A stretch of 38,059 nucleotides of DNA from UBA2137 sp037968575 (lineage in GTDB: Bacteria > Pseudomonadota > Alphaproteobacteria > Micavibrionales > Micavibrionaceae), in the NCBI GenBank assembly GCA_037968575.1, contig JBBKVR010000030.1, positions 1 through 38,059 of the forward strand, given 5' to 3'. A program made the translations under genes and the position numbers. Positions 15,603 through 24,426 of this stretch are shown here, one piece after another. The first letter of the stretch is position 1, and every line of letters begins with the position of its first letter. Below the pieces are notes generated by a model. It was not told the origin of the DNA. It saw nothing but the letters and a program-made list of their open reading frames with translations, and ran no database searches.

Positions 15603-18600
15603 TTAAGCTGCTTCTTGGTCTTTTTCTAAATCTTCAAAATAGCTTTGCAATGGTGCAACACTGATATCGCGTGTTTTGAGTGCGCGTATGGCTTGCACAC
15701 CCGCTTTTGCTGCTGAAATCAATGTATAATACGGAATTTTATTCATTAGGGCGTTACGACGTATGGACTGTGCATCGGCAACTGCTTGCGGACCCTTGGT
15801 GGTGTTAATCATAAAATCAATTTCATGGTTGATGAGGGCATCCACAATATGAGGTTGCCCTTCCATTACTTTATTGACGCGCTCAACCTCAACACCGTTC
15901 TTTTTTAAGTGCGCACATGTTCCTGATGTCGCAACCAGTTTAAAGCCCAAATCAATAAGGTCTTTAGCAATTGGCACAAGGGCATCTTTGTCTGCATTTT
16001 TAACTGACAAGAAAACCTTGCCTTCAGTTGGAAGAATTGTTCCTGCACCCATCTGACTTTTCAGGAAAGCGTGTGCAACATCATGGTCTAAGCCCATCAC
16101 CTCACCAGTTGATTTCATTTCAGGGCCCAGAATCGGGTCAACACCTTGGAAGCGATCAAAGGGGAAGACGGGGGCTTTGGCAGCCACATGGTCTGGCGTC
16201 ATTCCGCGCAAGATTGATTTGAAGTTTGCGAGTTTTTCTCCTGCCATGATACGTGCGGCAATTTTGGCAATTGGTGTGCCTGTGGCTTTCGCAACAAAGG
16301 GAACAGTTCTTGAGGCCCGTGGATTAACTTCAAGTAAGTGAATATCATACTCACCTGTATTGCGGTTACGTTTGCAGGCAAATTGAATATTCATCAAGCC
16401 TTTTACTTTCAAAGCAATCGCTAGCTGTTTTGTTTGTTTCTCTAATTCTCTCACTGTTCGGTAGGGAAGAGAGTGGGGTGGGAGAACGCAAGCACTATCA
16501 CCTGAGTGAATACCCGCCTCTTCAATGTGCTCCATGATACCCGCAACATATACATCCTTGCCATCACACAACGCATCAACATCAACTTCAATAGCTTCTT
16601 TCAAATAACGGTCAAGCAAAACAGGGGTGTCACCGGATATCCGAACAGCATTTGCGATGTATTTCTTCAAAGAGTCCATCTCCTGAACAATTTCCATACC
16701 TTGTCCGCCTAAAACATAAGATGGGCGTATAACCAGAGGAAAGCCAAGTTCTTCGGCCATCTGAATGGCTTCTTCGGTTGAACGGGCCAAGGCATTTGGC
16801 GGTTGGCGAAGTTTTAATTTCTTAACCAATTTTTGGAAGCGTTCTCTGTCTTCTGCCAAATCGATGGCATCAGGGCTAGTTCCTAAAATCGGAATGCCTT
16901 CTTTTTGTAAAATTTCAGCCAATTTAAGAGGTGTTTGTCCACCAAGTTGAACAATTACACCTTTGAGCTTGCCATCTTTGTTCTCGGCATGCAGTAACTC
17001 AAGCACATCCTCGGTTGTAAGTGGTTCAAAGTACAAACGGTCTGATGTTTCAGGGTCAGTTGACACCGTTTCGGGGTTGCAGTTGACCATTATTGTCTCG
17101 TAACCCGCTTCTTTCAAGGCGTAGGCGGCATGAACACAGCAATAATCAAATTCAATACCTTGACCTATTCGATTCGGGCCACCGCCAAGGATAACCACTT
17201 TTTCTTTTTCGCAACGCTCAATCTCGGAAATAGGCTCGTTTAGGCCATCACCTTCATAGGTTGAATACATGTAAGGTGTAAGGGAAGGCAACTCGGCAGA
17301 GCATGTATCCACACGTTTGTAAGCAGGCCGTATGTTATATTTATGGCGGGCTTTCCGGATTTTATCCTCAGAAACATCCACAAGGTTAGCGAGACGCTCA
17401 TCAGAAAAACCTAAACGCTTGATGGCTGCCCAGTCTTCGGCATTAGTTGGAAGTCCATTATCCAAAATACCCTGCTCTGTATCAACAATCCCCTTGATAC
17501 GTTCTAGATACCATTTATCGTATTTTGTAATGTCGTAAATATCATCAATCGATAGTCCAAAACGCATCGCTTGTGCAACATAAAGGATGCGTTGTGGGGT
17601 TGGTTTATAAAGAGCCGCACGAATTTGATCGATGTGCGGAGTTTTTTGTTCTTTGGAGGGTTGCCCGATTTGGATATCATCAAATCCAGTAATACCTTTT
17701 TCCAAAGAGCGAAGAGCTTTTTGCATCGACTCTTCAAAACAACGCCCAATTGCCATGGCTTCACCAACTGATTTCATTGCAGTACTCAAGCCATTGTCAG
17801 AACCTTTAAATTTCTCAAACGCAAAGCGTGGAATTTTTGTAACCACATAATCAATGGTTGGTTCGAACGAGGCAGGGGTCTTGCCGCCTGTAATATCGTT
17901 TGTAAGCTCATCCAACGTATAGCCAACCGCAAGTTTAGCGGCAATTTTGGCAATCGGAAAACCTGTGGCCTTTGAAGCCAAGGCAGATGAGCGTGACACA
18001 CGCGGGTTCATTTCAATGACAACCATACGTCCAGTTTCAGGGTGAACAGCAAATTGGCAGTTAGATCCGCCTGTCTCGACACCAATCGCACGTAAAATGG
18101 CAATTGAGGCATTTCTCATGATTTGGTATTCTTTGTCCGTGAGTGTCAGGGCAGGGGCAACAGTAATGGAGTCACCTGTATGCACACCCATTGGATCAAT
18201 ATTTTCAATAGAACAGACAATAATACAGTTATCAGCTTTGTCGCGGACAACTTCCATCTCGTATTCTTTCCAGCCAAGCAATGATTCATCAATCAAGACT
18301 TCGGTCACAGGTGAGGCATCCAGTCCTTCCTTAACGATTTTTTCAAAATCAGCCTTGTTATAGGCAATCCCGCCTCCTGTTCCCGCCAATGTAAAGGAGG
18401 GACGAATAACAGCGGGCAGTCCTGTGTCTTCAATGGCCTTTAATGCCTCTTCATAATTACGAACGACGTGACTTTTGGGGGACTCAAGACCAATTTCGTC
18501 CATACAGTCACGGAATTTTTGGCGGTCTTCCGCTTTCTCAATCGCCTCTTGGTCTGCACCAATTAATTCAATATTAAGTTTTTTAAGAGTGCCGCTATTT

Positions 18601-18908
18601 GCCAAAGCCAAAGCCGTGTTCAATGCTGTTTGCCCACCCATTGTTGGAAGGAGGGCATCAGGCCTTTCTTTTTCTAAGATTTTGGTAACAACATCAGGGG
18701 TAATAGGTTCGATATAGGTTGCATCGGCTAAATCGGGGTCGGTCATAATGGTCGCTGGGTTCGAATTAATCAGAACAATGCGATAACCTTCCTCTTTCAA
18801 GGCCTTACAAGCCTGTGCACCTGAATAATCAAACTCGCAAGCCTGCCCAATAATGATGGGTCCTGCGCCAATAATACAGATGGATTTGATATCGGTTCTT
18901 TTAGGCAT
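15603..18908 (-). CDS. carB: Carbamoyl-phosphate synthase large subunit
   Basis: CarB makes carbamoyl phosphate from bicarbonate, two ATP and ammonia delivered by CarA, feeding arginine and pyrimidine synthesis. The 1101 residues contain two homologous ATP-grasp synthetase halves: the first opens with SICIIGAGPIIIGQACEFDY, the second with VVILGGGPNRIGQGIEFDYC near residue 570. A C-terminal MGS-like allosteric domain begins near residue 955 (GKVFLSVKNADKD). GGGAA precedes the ATG, which overlaps the end of the upstream hydrolase gene by 8 nt, implying translational coupling. It is the last gene of a five-gene operon beginning with carA. Confidence 0.98.
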   Translation of the reverse strand: MPKRTDIKSICIIGAGPIIIGQACEFDYSGAQACKALKEEGYRIVLINSNPATIMTDPDLADATYIEPITPDVVTKILEKERPDALLPTMGGQTALNTALALANSGTLKKLNIELIGADQEAIEKAEDRQKFRDCMDEIGLESPKSHVVRNYEEALKAIEDTGLPAVIRPSFTLAGTGGGIAYNKADFEKIVKEGLDASPVTEVLIDESLLGWKEYEMEVVRDKADNCIIVCSIENIDPMGVHTGDSITVAPALTLTDKEYQIMRNASIAILRAIGVETGGSNCQFAVHPETGRMVVIEMNPRVSRSSALASKATGFPIAKIAAKLAVGYTLDELTNDITGGKTPASFEPTIDYVVTKIPRFAFEKFKGSDNGLSTAMKSVGEAMAIGRCFEESMQKALRSLEKGITGFDDIQIGQPSKEQKTPHIDQIRAALYKPTPQRILYVAQAMRFGLSIDDIYDITKYDKWYLERIKGIVDTEQGILDNGLPTNAEDWAAIKRLGFSDERLANLVDVSEDKIRKARHKYNIRPAYKRVDTCSAELPSLTPYMYSTYEGDGLNEPISEIERCEKEKVVILGGGPNRIGQGIEFDYCCVHAAYALKEAGYETIMVNCNPETVSTDPETSDRLYFEPLTTEDVLELLHAENKDGKLKGVIVQLGGQTPLKLAEILQKEGIPILGTSPDAIDLAEDRERFQKLVKKLKLRQPPNALARSTEEAIQMAEELGFPLVIRPSYVLGGQGMEIVQEMDSLKKYIANAVRISGDTPVLLDRYLKEAIEVDVDALCDGKDVYVAGIMEHIEEAGIHSGDSACVLPPHSLPYRTVRELEKQTKQLAIALKVKGLMNIQFACKRNRNTGEYDIHLLEVNPRASRTVPFVAKATGTPIAKIAARIMAGEKLANFKSILRGMTPDHVAAKAPVFPFDRFQGVDPILGPEMKSTGEVMGLDHDVAHAFLKSQMGAGTILPTEGKVFLSVKNADKDALVPIAKDLIDLGFKLVATSGTCAHLKKNGVEVERVNKVMEGQPHIVDALINHEIDFMINTTKGPQAVADAQSIRRNALMNKIPYYTLISAAKAGVQAIRALKTRDISVAPLQSYFEDLEKDQEAA

Positions 18909-19464
18909 GTGTTTCCCTATTTAATTTGTGTTTTAAATGATTCCAAAGTTCTGGAAATTTGGTGTATCCATTTTCTGAATTGAGGTGACCTCCACCCTCT
19001 ATAACTTCAAGTCCACCACCTATTTGTTCGTGTAAATCTTTTGCCTGATCTATTGGAACATAAGGGTCATCAGAGCCATGGTAAATTGTAATTTTTCCAG
19101 AATTTCTTTTGATTGTATTCCAATCCCAGTCTGAGTCTTTTATAAAAGATGCGTTCAACTTATCATATTCGGGAATGTTTATTTCCTCTGTAAAGCAACT
19201 TACAAAAATAGCTTCTTTAATTCTTTTCTTTTCAAGAAGATGCAAAAGGAATGTTGCTCCACAACTATGACCAATCAAGATTGTGTCTTCATTTATGTCG
19301 AGAGTGTTAGCAACTACAAGCCAATTCTTTAAGTTGTGACCCTCTGGTGTAGGAAGAACAGGAATATCAATTTTAAGTCCTGTCTCTTGGACTTTTTCCT
19401 TTATCCAAGGAAACCAGTTGATATCAGGGGAGCCTTTTGTACCGTGAAAAACAATGACGTTCAT
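18901..19464 (-). CDS. RBBP9/YdeN-like alpha/beta hydrolase
   Basis: A 187-residue minimal alpha/beta hydrolase of the RBBP9/YdeN type. The nucleophile elbow is IGHSCGAT (Ser67), the acid is in HGSDDPYVP (Asp133) and the base is in EGGGHLNS (His160). It starts MNVIVFHGTKGSP with no signal peptide. Family members are serine hydrolases of mostly unknown substrate. It starts immediately after the carbonic anhydrase stop and its own end overlaps the carB start by 8 nt, so it is inside the car operon and likely made in step with CarB. A link to carbamoyl phosphate metabolism is not established. Confidence 0.85.
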   Translation of the reverse strand: MNVIVFHGTKGSPDINWFPWIKEKVQETGLKIDIPVLPTPEGHNLKNWLVVANTLDINEDTILIGHSCGATFLLHLLEKKRIKEAIFVSCFTEEINIPEYDKLNASFIKDSDWDWNTIKRNSGKITIYHGSDDPYVPIDQAKDLHEQIGGGLEVIEGGGHLNSENGYTKFPELWNHLKHKLNRETHA

Positions 19465-20091
19465 TTACGTTGCTTCCCCCAAACTTAAAATTTCGAATTT
19501 ATTACTTGCTCTATTGTGTTGATATATTTGACCTTCTTCGAGGTCGAACAACCAACCTTTAATTTCAATTTTGTTTTGTTTGAGCGCCTCTGCAACACTG
19601 GGGTAAGCTTTTAGGTTTTCAATGCTTTCCAGAACAATTTGTTCTTCGGTTGTACGGTGGAGAAGGTGGCTGTCCTCGTCCTTTGGACAAACCTTAATTG
19701 CTTTGTTTAGCCCTTTTTTCGCAACATCCAGAAAACTGGAAATTTCACTGTCGGCTATACCTTTAATGAGGGCATCTATTGCTCCGCATTGTGTGTGCCC
19801 CATAACAATCAATGTTTTTACACCATTATAATGAAGTGCAAATTGTAGAGCCGCAGCAAGGGCAGTACCTTTATGATAGGGACGGACGATTGCACCCATA
19901 GCTTTATGGGCAAAAAATGTCCCTAGTGGTGGATTGAAAATGGTTCCTGGGTTGGCGCGTGAATCAATGCAACTGATAATAAAAAAGTCAGGATCTTGGC
20001 CATCTTTAACCAATTTTGCCATTATGGGGTCATGACCCTCATACGCTTTTTGACGAAACTTTTTAAAACCATCAAGAAGAATATCAACCAT
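19465..20091 (-). CDS. Beta-class carbonic anhydrase
   Basis: This zinc enzyme interconverts CO2 and bicarbonate. The first zinc motif is CIDSRANP (Cys41, Asp43, Arg45), and the second pair is GHTQCGA (His99 and Cys102). At 208 residues it is the normal length, with no signal peptide. The gene overlaps the 2H phosphoesterase stop by one base and is followed with no gap by the RBBP9-like gene. Its position between carA and carB suggests it supplies bicarbonate to carbamoyl phosphate synthase; that is inference from the operon, backed by the known substrate of CarAB. Confidence 0.95.
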   Translation of the reverse strand: MVDILLDGFKKFRQKAYEGHDPIMAKLVKDGQDPDFFIISCIDSRANPGTIFNPPLGTFFAHKAMGAIVRPYHKGTALAAALQFALHYNGVKTLIVMGHTQCGAIDALIKGIADSEISSFLDVAKKGLNKAIKVCPKDEDSHLLHRTTEEQIVLESIENLKAYPSVAEALKQNKIEIKGWLFDLEEGQIYQHNRASNKFEILSLGEAT

Positions 20092-20111
20092 TAAGCACTC
20101 ACCTTTTTCTT
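20091..20111 (-). repeat. 21-bp direct repeat, copy 1 (end of 2H gene)
   Basis: This stretch encodes the last residues KKKVSA plus stop of the 2H phosphoesterase and matches 20658-20678 (the end of carA) at 20 of 21 bases, with 17 consecutive identical bases. Confidence 0.8.
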
Positions 20112-20654
20112 CCAGAGTAAATCTGCTAGTTGACCATTTGCGTCAGATTTTCCTAATGCTAAGAATAGCTCGCCTTTAAAAATGCAAGAAAAGGTGTCTG
20201 GAATTTTTACTTGAGGAATTGGGTTTTTGATATCAAGACGGCAAAATGTAATGTGAGGGTGAAATAAATCCCTAGAAGCGTTTATGATGGTTAAACCCAA
20301 TTTTTCTAGTTGACCACAAATAGAGTTATGAAGATTGAGAAGAGATGAATTTCTCCTAATTGAAATTTCTGCCCATAGCTTACCAGTATGTTCATTTTCT
20401 CCAAAACGATAAGACAAATTAACTGGATCAGGGTTGGGCATCTTTGAATTAATGCTTTCAAGAAAAATTGTAAGTGACTTTTCGCCAGCACTATTTTCTA
20501 TTTCTGTTTGTGCAAGAGTTATATGGGGAATGGTATTCTCTGAGACACAATAGCCATCAGCGTGACTGGCAAAGTTGGCTTGCGCAAAGTCGATAAATTT
20601 TTGTGACAATGCCCCATCAAAACTTAAAACAATATTGTGTGTGATTGTTGTCAT
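20091..20654 (-). CDS. 2H phosphoesterase (2'-5' RNA ligase-like)
   Basis: A 187-residue two-histidine phosphoesterase. The paired catalytic motifs are PHITLAQ (His44, Thr46) and PHITFCR (His134, Thr136), spaced as in the LigT/ThpR group that acts on 2'-5' linkages or cyclic phosphates. It starts 3 nt after carA and its stop overlaps the carbonic anhydrase start. Its last six residues and the underlying DNA repeat the end of carA, suggesting local duplication during insertion into the operon. The substrate is unknown. Confidence 0.82.
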   Translation of the reverse strand: MTTITHNIVLSFDGALSQKFIDFAQANFASHADGYCVSENTIPHITLAQTEIENSAGEKSLTIFLESINSKMPNPDPVNLSYRFGENEHTGKLWAEISIRRNSSLLNLHNSICGQLEKLGLTIINASRDLFHPHITFCRLDIKNPIPQVKIPDTFSCIFKGELFLALGKSDANGQLADLLWKKKVSA

Positions 20655-20657
20655 TTT

Positions 20658-20678
20658 TTATGCACTCACCTTTTTCTT
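20658..20678 (-). repeat. 21-bp direct repeat, copy 2 (end of carA)
   Basis: This is the carA copy of the KKKVSA-stop sequence, 567 bp from the copy that ends the 2H gene. The two copies differ at one base. Confidence 0.8.
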
Positions 20679-21854
20679 AAGTTGTGCTTTCTGATTGGAT
20701 TTAATCATGTCGATAAAACGCTCGAACAAATAATGACTGTCTTGTGGTCCAGGTGAGGCCTCAGGATGATGCTGGACTGAAAACGCTGGTTTATCTGTGA
20801 CACGAATGCCTTCGTTGCTGTTATCAAATAGCGAGCGGTGTGTGACCTCAACATTATCAGGAAGTGAATCTTCAATCACTTCGAAACCATGATTTTGGGA
20901 TGTGATTTCAACTTTTCCTGTTTGTAAATCCTTCACTGGATGATTTGCACCTCTGTGTCCCAGTTTCATTTTCTTGGTTTGTCCACCAAGAGCAAGTGTC
21001 AGCATCTGGTGACCTAAACAAATTCCAAAAATGGGTAGGCCAGCATCCAAAAGCGCGCGAATGATGGGTACAGAATATTCACCAGTTGCGGCCGGGTCAC
21101 CCGGACCATTGGAGAGAAACACACCGTCAGGATTAAGTTTTAGAATATTCTCAGCAGAGGTGTGCCCCGAGACAACAGTCAGCTTTGCCCCTGTATTCGC
21201 GAGGCAACGCAGTATGTTGCGCTTGGCGCCATAATCAATGGCAACGATATGGAGATTATCAGACGTGGATGAGCCATAACCTTTATCCAAGCTCCACAAT
21301 GTTTCATTCCAGCTATAGTTTTCCTTGCAGGTCACTTCTTTGGAAATATCAGCGCCTTCAAGTCCTGGCCAGCTTTCCAGCTCTGTATAAAGGGCTTTTA
21401 AATCAAATTCGCCTGCATGGTTTACAGCCAGCAACCCATTTGGTGCGCCCCCATCACGAATTTTTTGTGTAAGCGCGCGTGTATCAACGCCCGTGATACC
21501 AGGTAAGTCATGATCTTTCAGCCATTCATCAAGGTGTTTGGTTGAACGCCAGTTGGAGGGGTCAGTTATTCTTTCGCGTAAAACCAGCCCACATGCAGAG
21601 GGGTTTAAGGTTTCAACATCTTCGGGGTTGGTACCAACATTTCCAATATGGGGAAAGGTGAATGTGATGATTTGTCGTGCGTAGGATGGATCGGTCAGAA
21701 TTTCCTGATAGCCTGTCATGGCTGTGTTAAAACACACTTCGCCAATTTTTTTGGTCTCAGAGCCGATGCCGTATCCATAGATGACAGAGCCATCATTCAA
21801 CAGAAGGCAAGCGGTCGCGTTTTTGGGCTTTTTTACTTTAGAAAAATCAGGCAT
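20658..21854 (-). CDS. carA: Carbamoyl-phosphate synthase small subunit
   Basis: CarA hydrolyses glutamine and channels ammonia to CarB. The N-terminal CPSase domain is followed by a class I glutamine amidotransferase with the nucleophile in FGICLGHQM and the His-Glu pair in VQHHPEASPGP. The open frame extends to 21905, but GGAAAT directly before the ATG at 21854 and the family-like start (MPDFSKVKKPKNATACLLL) favour 398 residues. It heads the minus-strand operon carA / 2H phosphoesterase / carbonic anhydrase / hydrolase / carB and is divergent from yqeY across about 100 bp that must hold both promoters. Confidence 0.96.
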   Translation of the reverse strand: MPDFSKVKKPKNATACLLLNDGSVIYGYGIGSETKKIGEVCFNTAMTGYQEILTDPSYARQIITFTFPHIGNVGTNPEDVETLNPSACGLVLRERITDPSNWRSTKHLDEWLKDHDLPGITGVDTRALTQKIRDGGAPNGLLAVNHAGEFDLKALYTELESWPGLEGADISKEVTCKENYSWNETLWSLDKGYGSSTSDNLHIVAIDYGAKRNILRCLANTGAKLTVVSGHTSAENILKLNPDGVFLSNGPGDPAATGEYSVPIIRALLDAGLPIFGICLGHQMLTLALGGQTKKMKLGHRGANHPVKDLQTGKVEITSQNHGFEVIEDSLPDNVEVTHRSLFDNSNEGIRVTDKPAFSVQHHPEASPGPQDSHYLFERFIDMIKSNQKAQLKKKVSA

Positions 21855-21952
21855 ATTTCCAGTCCGTTTTGTTGGCCGCAAAAATGCTGATTTGCAATAC
21901 GGCACTGGAAAGCTATTGTAATAAGGAATTCTCGAAAGAAAGAAAAGAAAAA

Positions 21953-22414
21953 ATGTCAGAAAAACGCACAGAAATTAATTCCGCCATGAAGCAGGCCTTG
22001 AAAAATAAGGAAAATTTAAAATTGTCCACAGTTCGGCTGATGAATGCCGCAATCAAAGATCGTGATATTGCAGCGCGTGGAACGGGAAATCCTGAAGGAA
22101 TCTCTGATGATGAGATTCTTGCTCTTCTCCAGTTTATGATTAAGCAGAGAAATGAATCTATCAAAATGTACGCAGATGCTGGTCGCCAAGAACTTGCCGA
22201 TAAAGAACAGGCTGAAATCGAGGTCATTCAAGAATTTTTGCCTACCCAGCTATCTCAGGAAGAAACTGAAAAGGCTGTTGATGAGGCAATTGCTGAAACG
22301 GGTGCCGAAAGCATCAAGGATATGGGGAAAGTTATGGGTATCCTCAAATCCAAATACACAGGCCAACTTGATATGGGTAAGGCTGGTCCAGCTGTAAAAG
22401 CAAAGCTTGCCTGA
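21953..22414 (+). CDS. GatB/YqeY domain protein
   Basis: A 153-residue stand-alone YqeY domain, related to the tRNA-binding tail of the GatB amidotransferase subunit. The start MSEKRTEINSAMKQALKNKE and the end GKVMGILKSKYTGQLDMGKA are characteristic. The frame is open from 21869 and overlaps carA, but ATG 21953, behind a purine-rich AAAGAAAGAAAAGAAAAA, matches the family start. It precedes dnaG by 64 nt, the usual alphaproteobacterial arrangement; a role in tRNA-dependent amidation is assumed for the family but not proven. Confidence 0.92.
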   Translation: MSEKRTEINSAMKQALKNKENLKLSTVRLMNAAIKDRDIAARGTGNPEGISDDEILALLQFMIKQRNESIKMYADAGRQELADKEQAEIEVIQEFLPTQLSQEETEKAVDEAIAETGAESIKDMGKVMGILKSKYTGQLDMGKAGPAVKAKLA

Positions 22415-22478
22415 TAATCGTTGATAGCCTTGTAACCTTTGTTGTCTTTTGCCTCTCAAGTTTGCTAGAACTTAAAGC

Positions 22479-24308
22479 ATGACAATCCCTCCGCGTTTTT
22501 TGGATGATCTGCGTAATCGCCTAACCCTTTCTGATGAAGTCGGTAAGGCGGTTAAACTCACACGCGCTGGTCGTGAGTATAAGGGCTGTTGCCCGTTCCA
22601 TAAGGAGAAAACCCCAAGCTTTTACGTGAATAATGAAAAGCAGTTCTATCACTGCTTTGGTTGTGGCGCGCATGGTGATGTTATTGGCTTTATGATGCAG
22701 GCCAAAAACCTGTCATTCATTGAAGCATTGGAAACACTTGCTCCACAAGCAGGTATGGAAGTTCCCAAGGCATCCCCTGAAGAGGTTCAAAAAGAAAAGA
22801 AGAAGAAAGATCTCTATGCCTTGATGGAGTCGGCAACTGGTTGGATGGCAGAGCAGTTATTTGAACCAAACAATAAAGATGTTTTCTCTTACATGATTGG
22901 GCGTGGGTTTAAGCAAGAAACTCTGGAGGCATTCACAATTGGTTATGCACCCGATGATGGACAAGCTCTAAGAAAGTATCTTGTTGCCGAAGGGTATGAT
23001 GATTCTCAAATCCTTGAGGTTGGCTTGACCAAGAAATCAGTTAAGGGCGGTGACCCTTACGCATTTTTCCGTGATCGTTTGATGTTTCCTGTTCGTGATA
23101 GGCGTGGTCGCGTGGTTGCCTTTGGCGGACGTGTGCTTCCTGAAAATATCAGGCCGCCAACGAATTCAGATTTTACACCGCCGAAATATATAAACTCGTC
23201 TGACACACCCTTATTCAATAAAGGGAGGATGCTTTACGGAGATTCATTGGCAAGACAAGCCGCTCGCCAAGGTCACACGCCTATAGTGGTTGAGGGGTAT
23301 CTGGATGTGATGGCATGCCATCAAGCGGGTATTCAGGGTGCGGTTGCACCACTGGGCACAGCCATGACCGAAGACCAGATTATGTTGGTGTGGTCGATGT
23401 GTCATGAGGAAGAAAAAGCCCCTGTGCTTTGTTTTGATGGTGATAATGCTGGGCGTCGTGCGGCGTCGCGTGCATGTGAGCGTATCTTGCCACTTTTAAA
23501 GCCCAACCAAAGTGTGTTGCTAGCGTTCCTACCAGACGGCGAAGACCCAGATACTTTTATCAAGGCGAAAGGCCGCGATTCATTTGTTGATGTATTGAAG
23601 CAATCTCTCCCTCTACATGAATTTATTTGGATGCAGGAAATGGAAGGGCGTGATTTTAAATCTCCCGAGGCCAAAGCTGGATTATCTGCAAGGCTTGAGG
23701 CACAAGCGGACTCTATAGCTGATAGAAGTGTCCAAAGATATTACAGGCAAGCCTTCCGTGATAAAATGTGGGAGGCATTCCGTTATAGCTCCTCTAAAGG
23801 CGGCAAAGGGCAAAAACAAATTGCGAGTGTCATGCTTAAGAAACCAATCAAAGGTTCAAAAACTGATGAGATTGTACGCCGCATGATTGCAACGTTTCTT
23901 ACTCATCCCCAACTCATCTTACAATTTGAGGAGAGGTTATATGATTTACAAAAAGGGCGGGAAGATCACCTTCAGCTGTTAAATGAACTTCTGCAGTTTA
24001 ACGAATTGAATCAAAAGAATGAACTTGACTTTGATGCGATAAAAGACCATTTAATCGAGGCTGGATTTGAGGGCACCCTTGATGCTTTGCACGGGGAACA
24101 TATATATATCCATGCTCCTTACGCTAGAGCATCATGCGAAGAGCACGACAGCAGTGAAGCGATTAAGGAATTATTTGAACAATTGGAACGTGAGCAACTC
24201 CAAAGTGAGATTGGAACTGCTCGACAAAAAATGAATGAGGATTTTTCAGAAGATTCGCAGAACCGCCTGTTTGAGATGCGCAAACTTTTAGGTGGTCAGA
24301 AAGAGTAA
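22479..24308 (+). CDS. dnaG: DNA primase
   Basis: DnaG makes RNA primers at the replication fork. The 609 residues show the CHC2 zinc finger (Cys38, His41, Cys59, Cys62), the RNA-polymerase basic and Toprim domains with EGYLDVMACHQAG near residue 271 and CFDGDNAGRRAA near 320 (acidic metal-binding residues), and a divergent C-terminal DnaB-interacting helical region. It begins with the familiar TIPPRFLDDLRNRLTLSDEV. It sits in the yqeY-dnaG-rpoD order. Confidence 0.97.
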   Translation: MTIPPRFLDDLRNRLTLSDEVGKAVKLTRAGREYKGCCPFHKEKTPSFYVNNEKQFYHCFGCGAHGDVIGFMMQAKNLSFIEALETLAPQAGMEVPKASPEEVQKEKKKKDLYALMESATGWMAEQLFEPNNKDVFSYMIGRGFKQETLEAFTIGYAPDDGQALRKYLVAEGYDDSQILEVGLTKKSVKGGDPYAFFRDRLMFPVRDRRGRVVAFGGRVLPENIRPPTNSDFTPPKYINSSDTPLFNKGRMLYGDSLARQAARQGHTPIVVEGYLDVMACHQAGIQGAVAPLGTAMTEDQIMLVWSMCHEEEKAPVLCFDGDNAGRRAASRACERILPLLKPNQSVLLAFLPDGEDPDTFIKAKGRDSFVDVLKQSLPLHEFIWMQEMEGRDFKSPEAKAGLSARLEAQADSIADRSVQRYYRQAFRDKMWEAFRYSSSKGGKGQKQIASVMLKKPIKGSKTDEIVRRMIATFLTHPQLILQFEERLYDLQKGREDHLQLLNELLQFNELNQKNELDFDAIKDHLIEAGFEGTLDALHGEHIYIHAPYARASCEEHDSSEAIKELFEQLEREQLQSEIGTARQKMNEDFSEDSQNRLFEMRKLLGGQKE

Positions 24309-24316
24309 GTGAGACC

Positions 24317-24410
24317 AAAACGAATCACTTAAATAATAAAGATTCGTTTTAGGTTTGGTACAGGCGGTAAATGTCGGTAAACTTACTTTCTTTTAAGTGA
24401 TTCGCGAATC
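24317..24410 (+). promoter_or_regulatory. Overlapping inverted repeats in the dnaG-rpoD gap
   Basis: The 118-bp gap holds three alternative pairings built on CGAATC/GATTCG: AAAACGAATC (24317-24326) with GATTCGTTTT (24341-24350); CGAATCACTTAA (24321-24332) with TTAAGTGATTCG (24393-24404); and the palindrome GATTCGCGAATC (24399-24410), which ends 16 nt before the rpoD ATG. They cannot all form together, so the leader could switch between folds, or the palindrome could be a protein operator. Confidence 0.5.
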
Positions 24411-24426
24411 GAAGATATTGAGCAAA

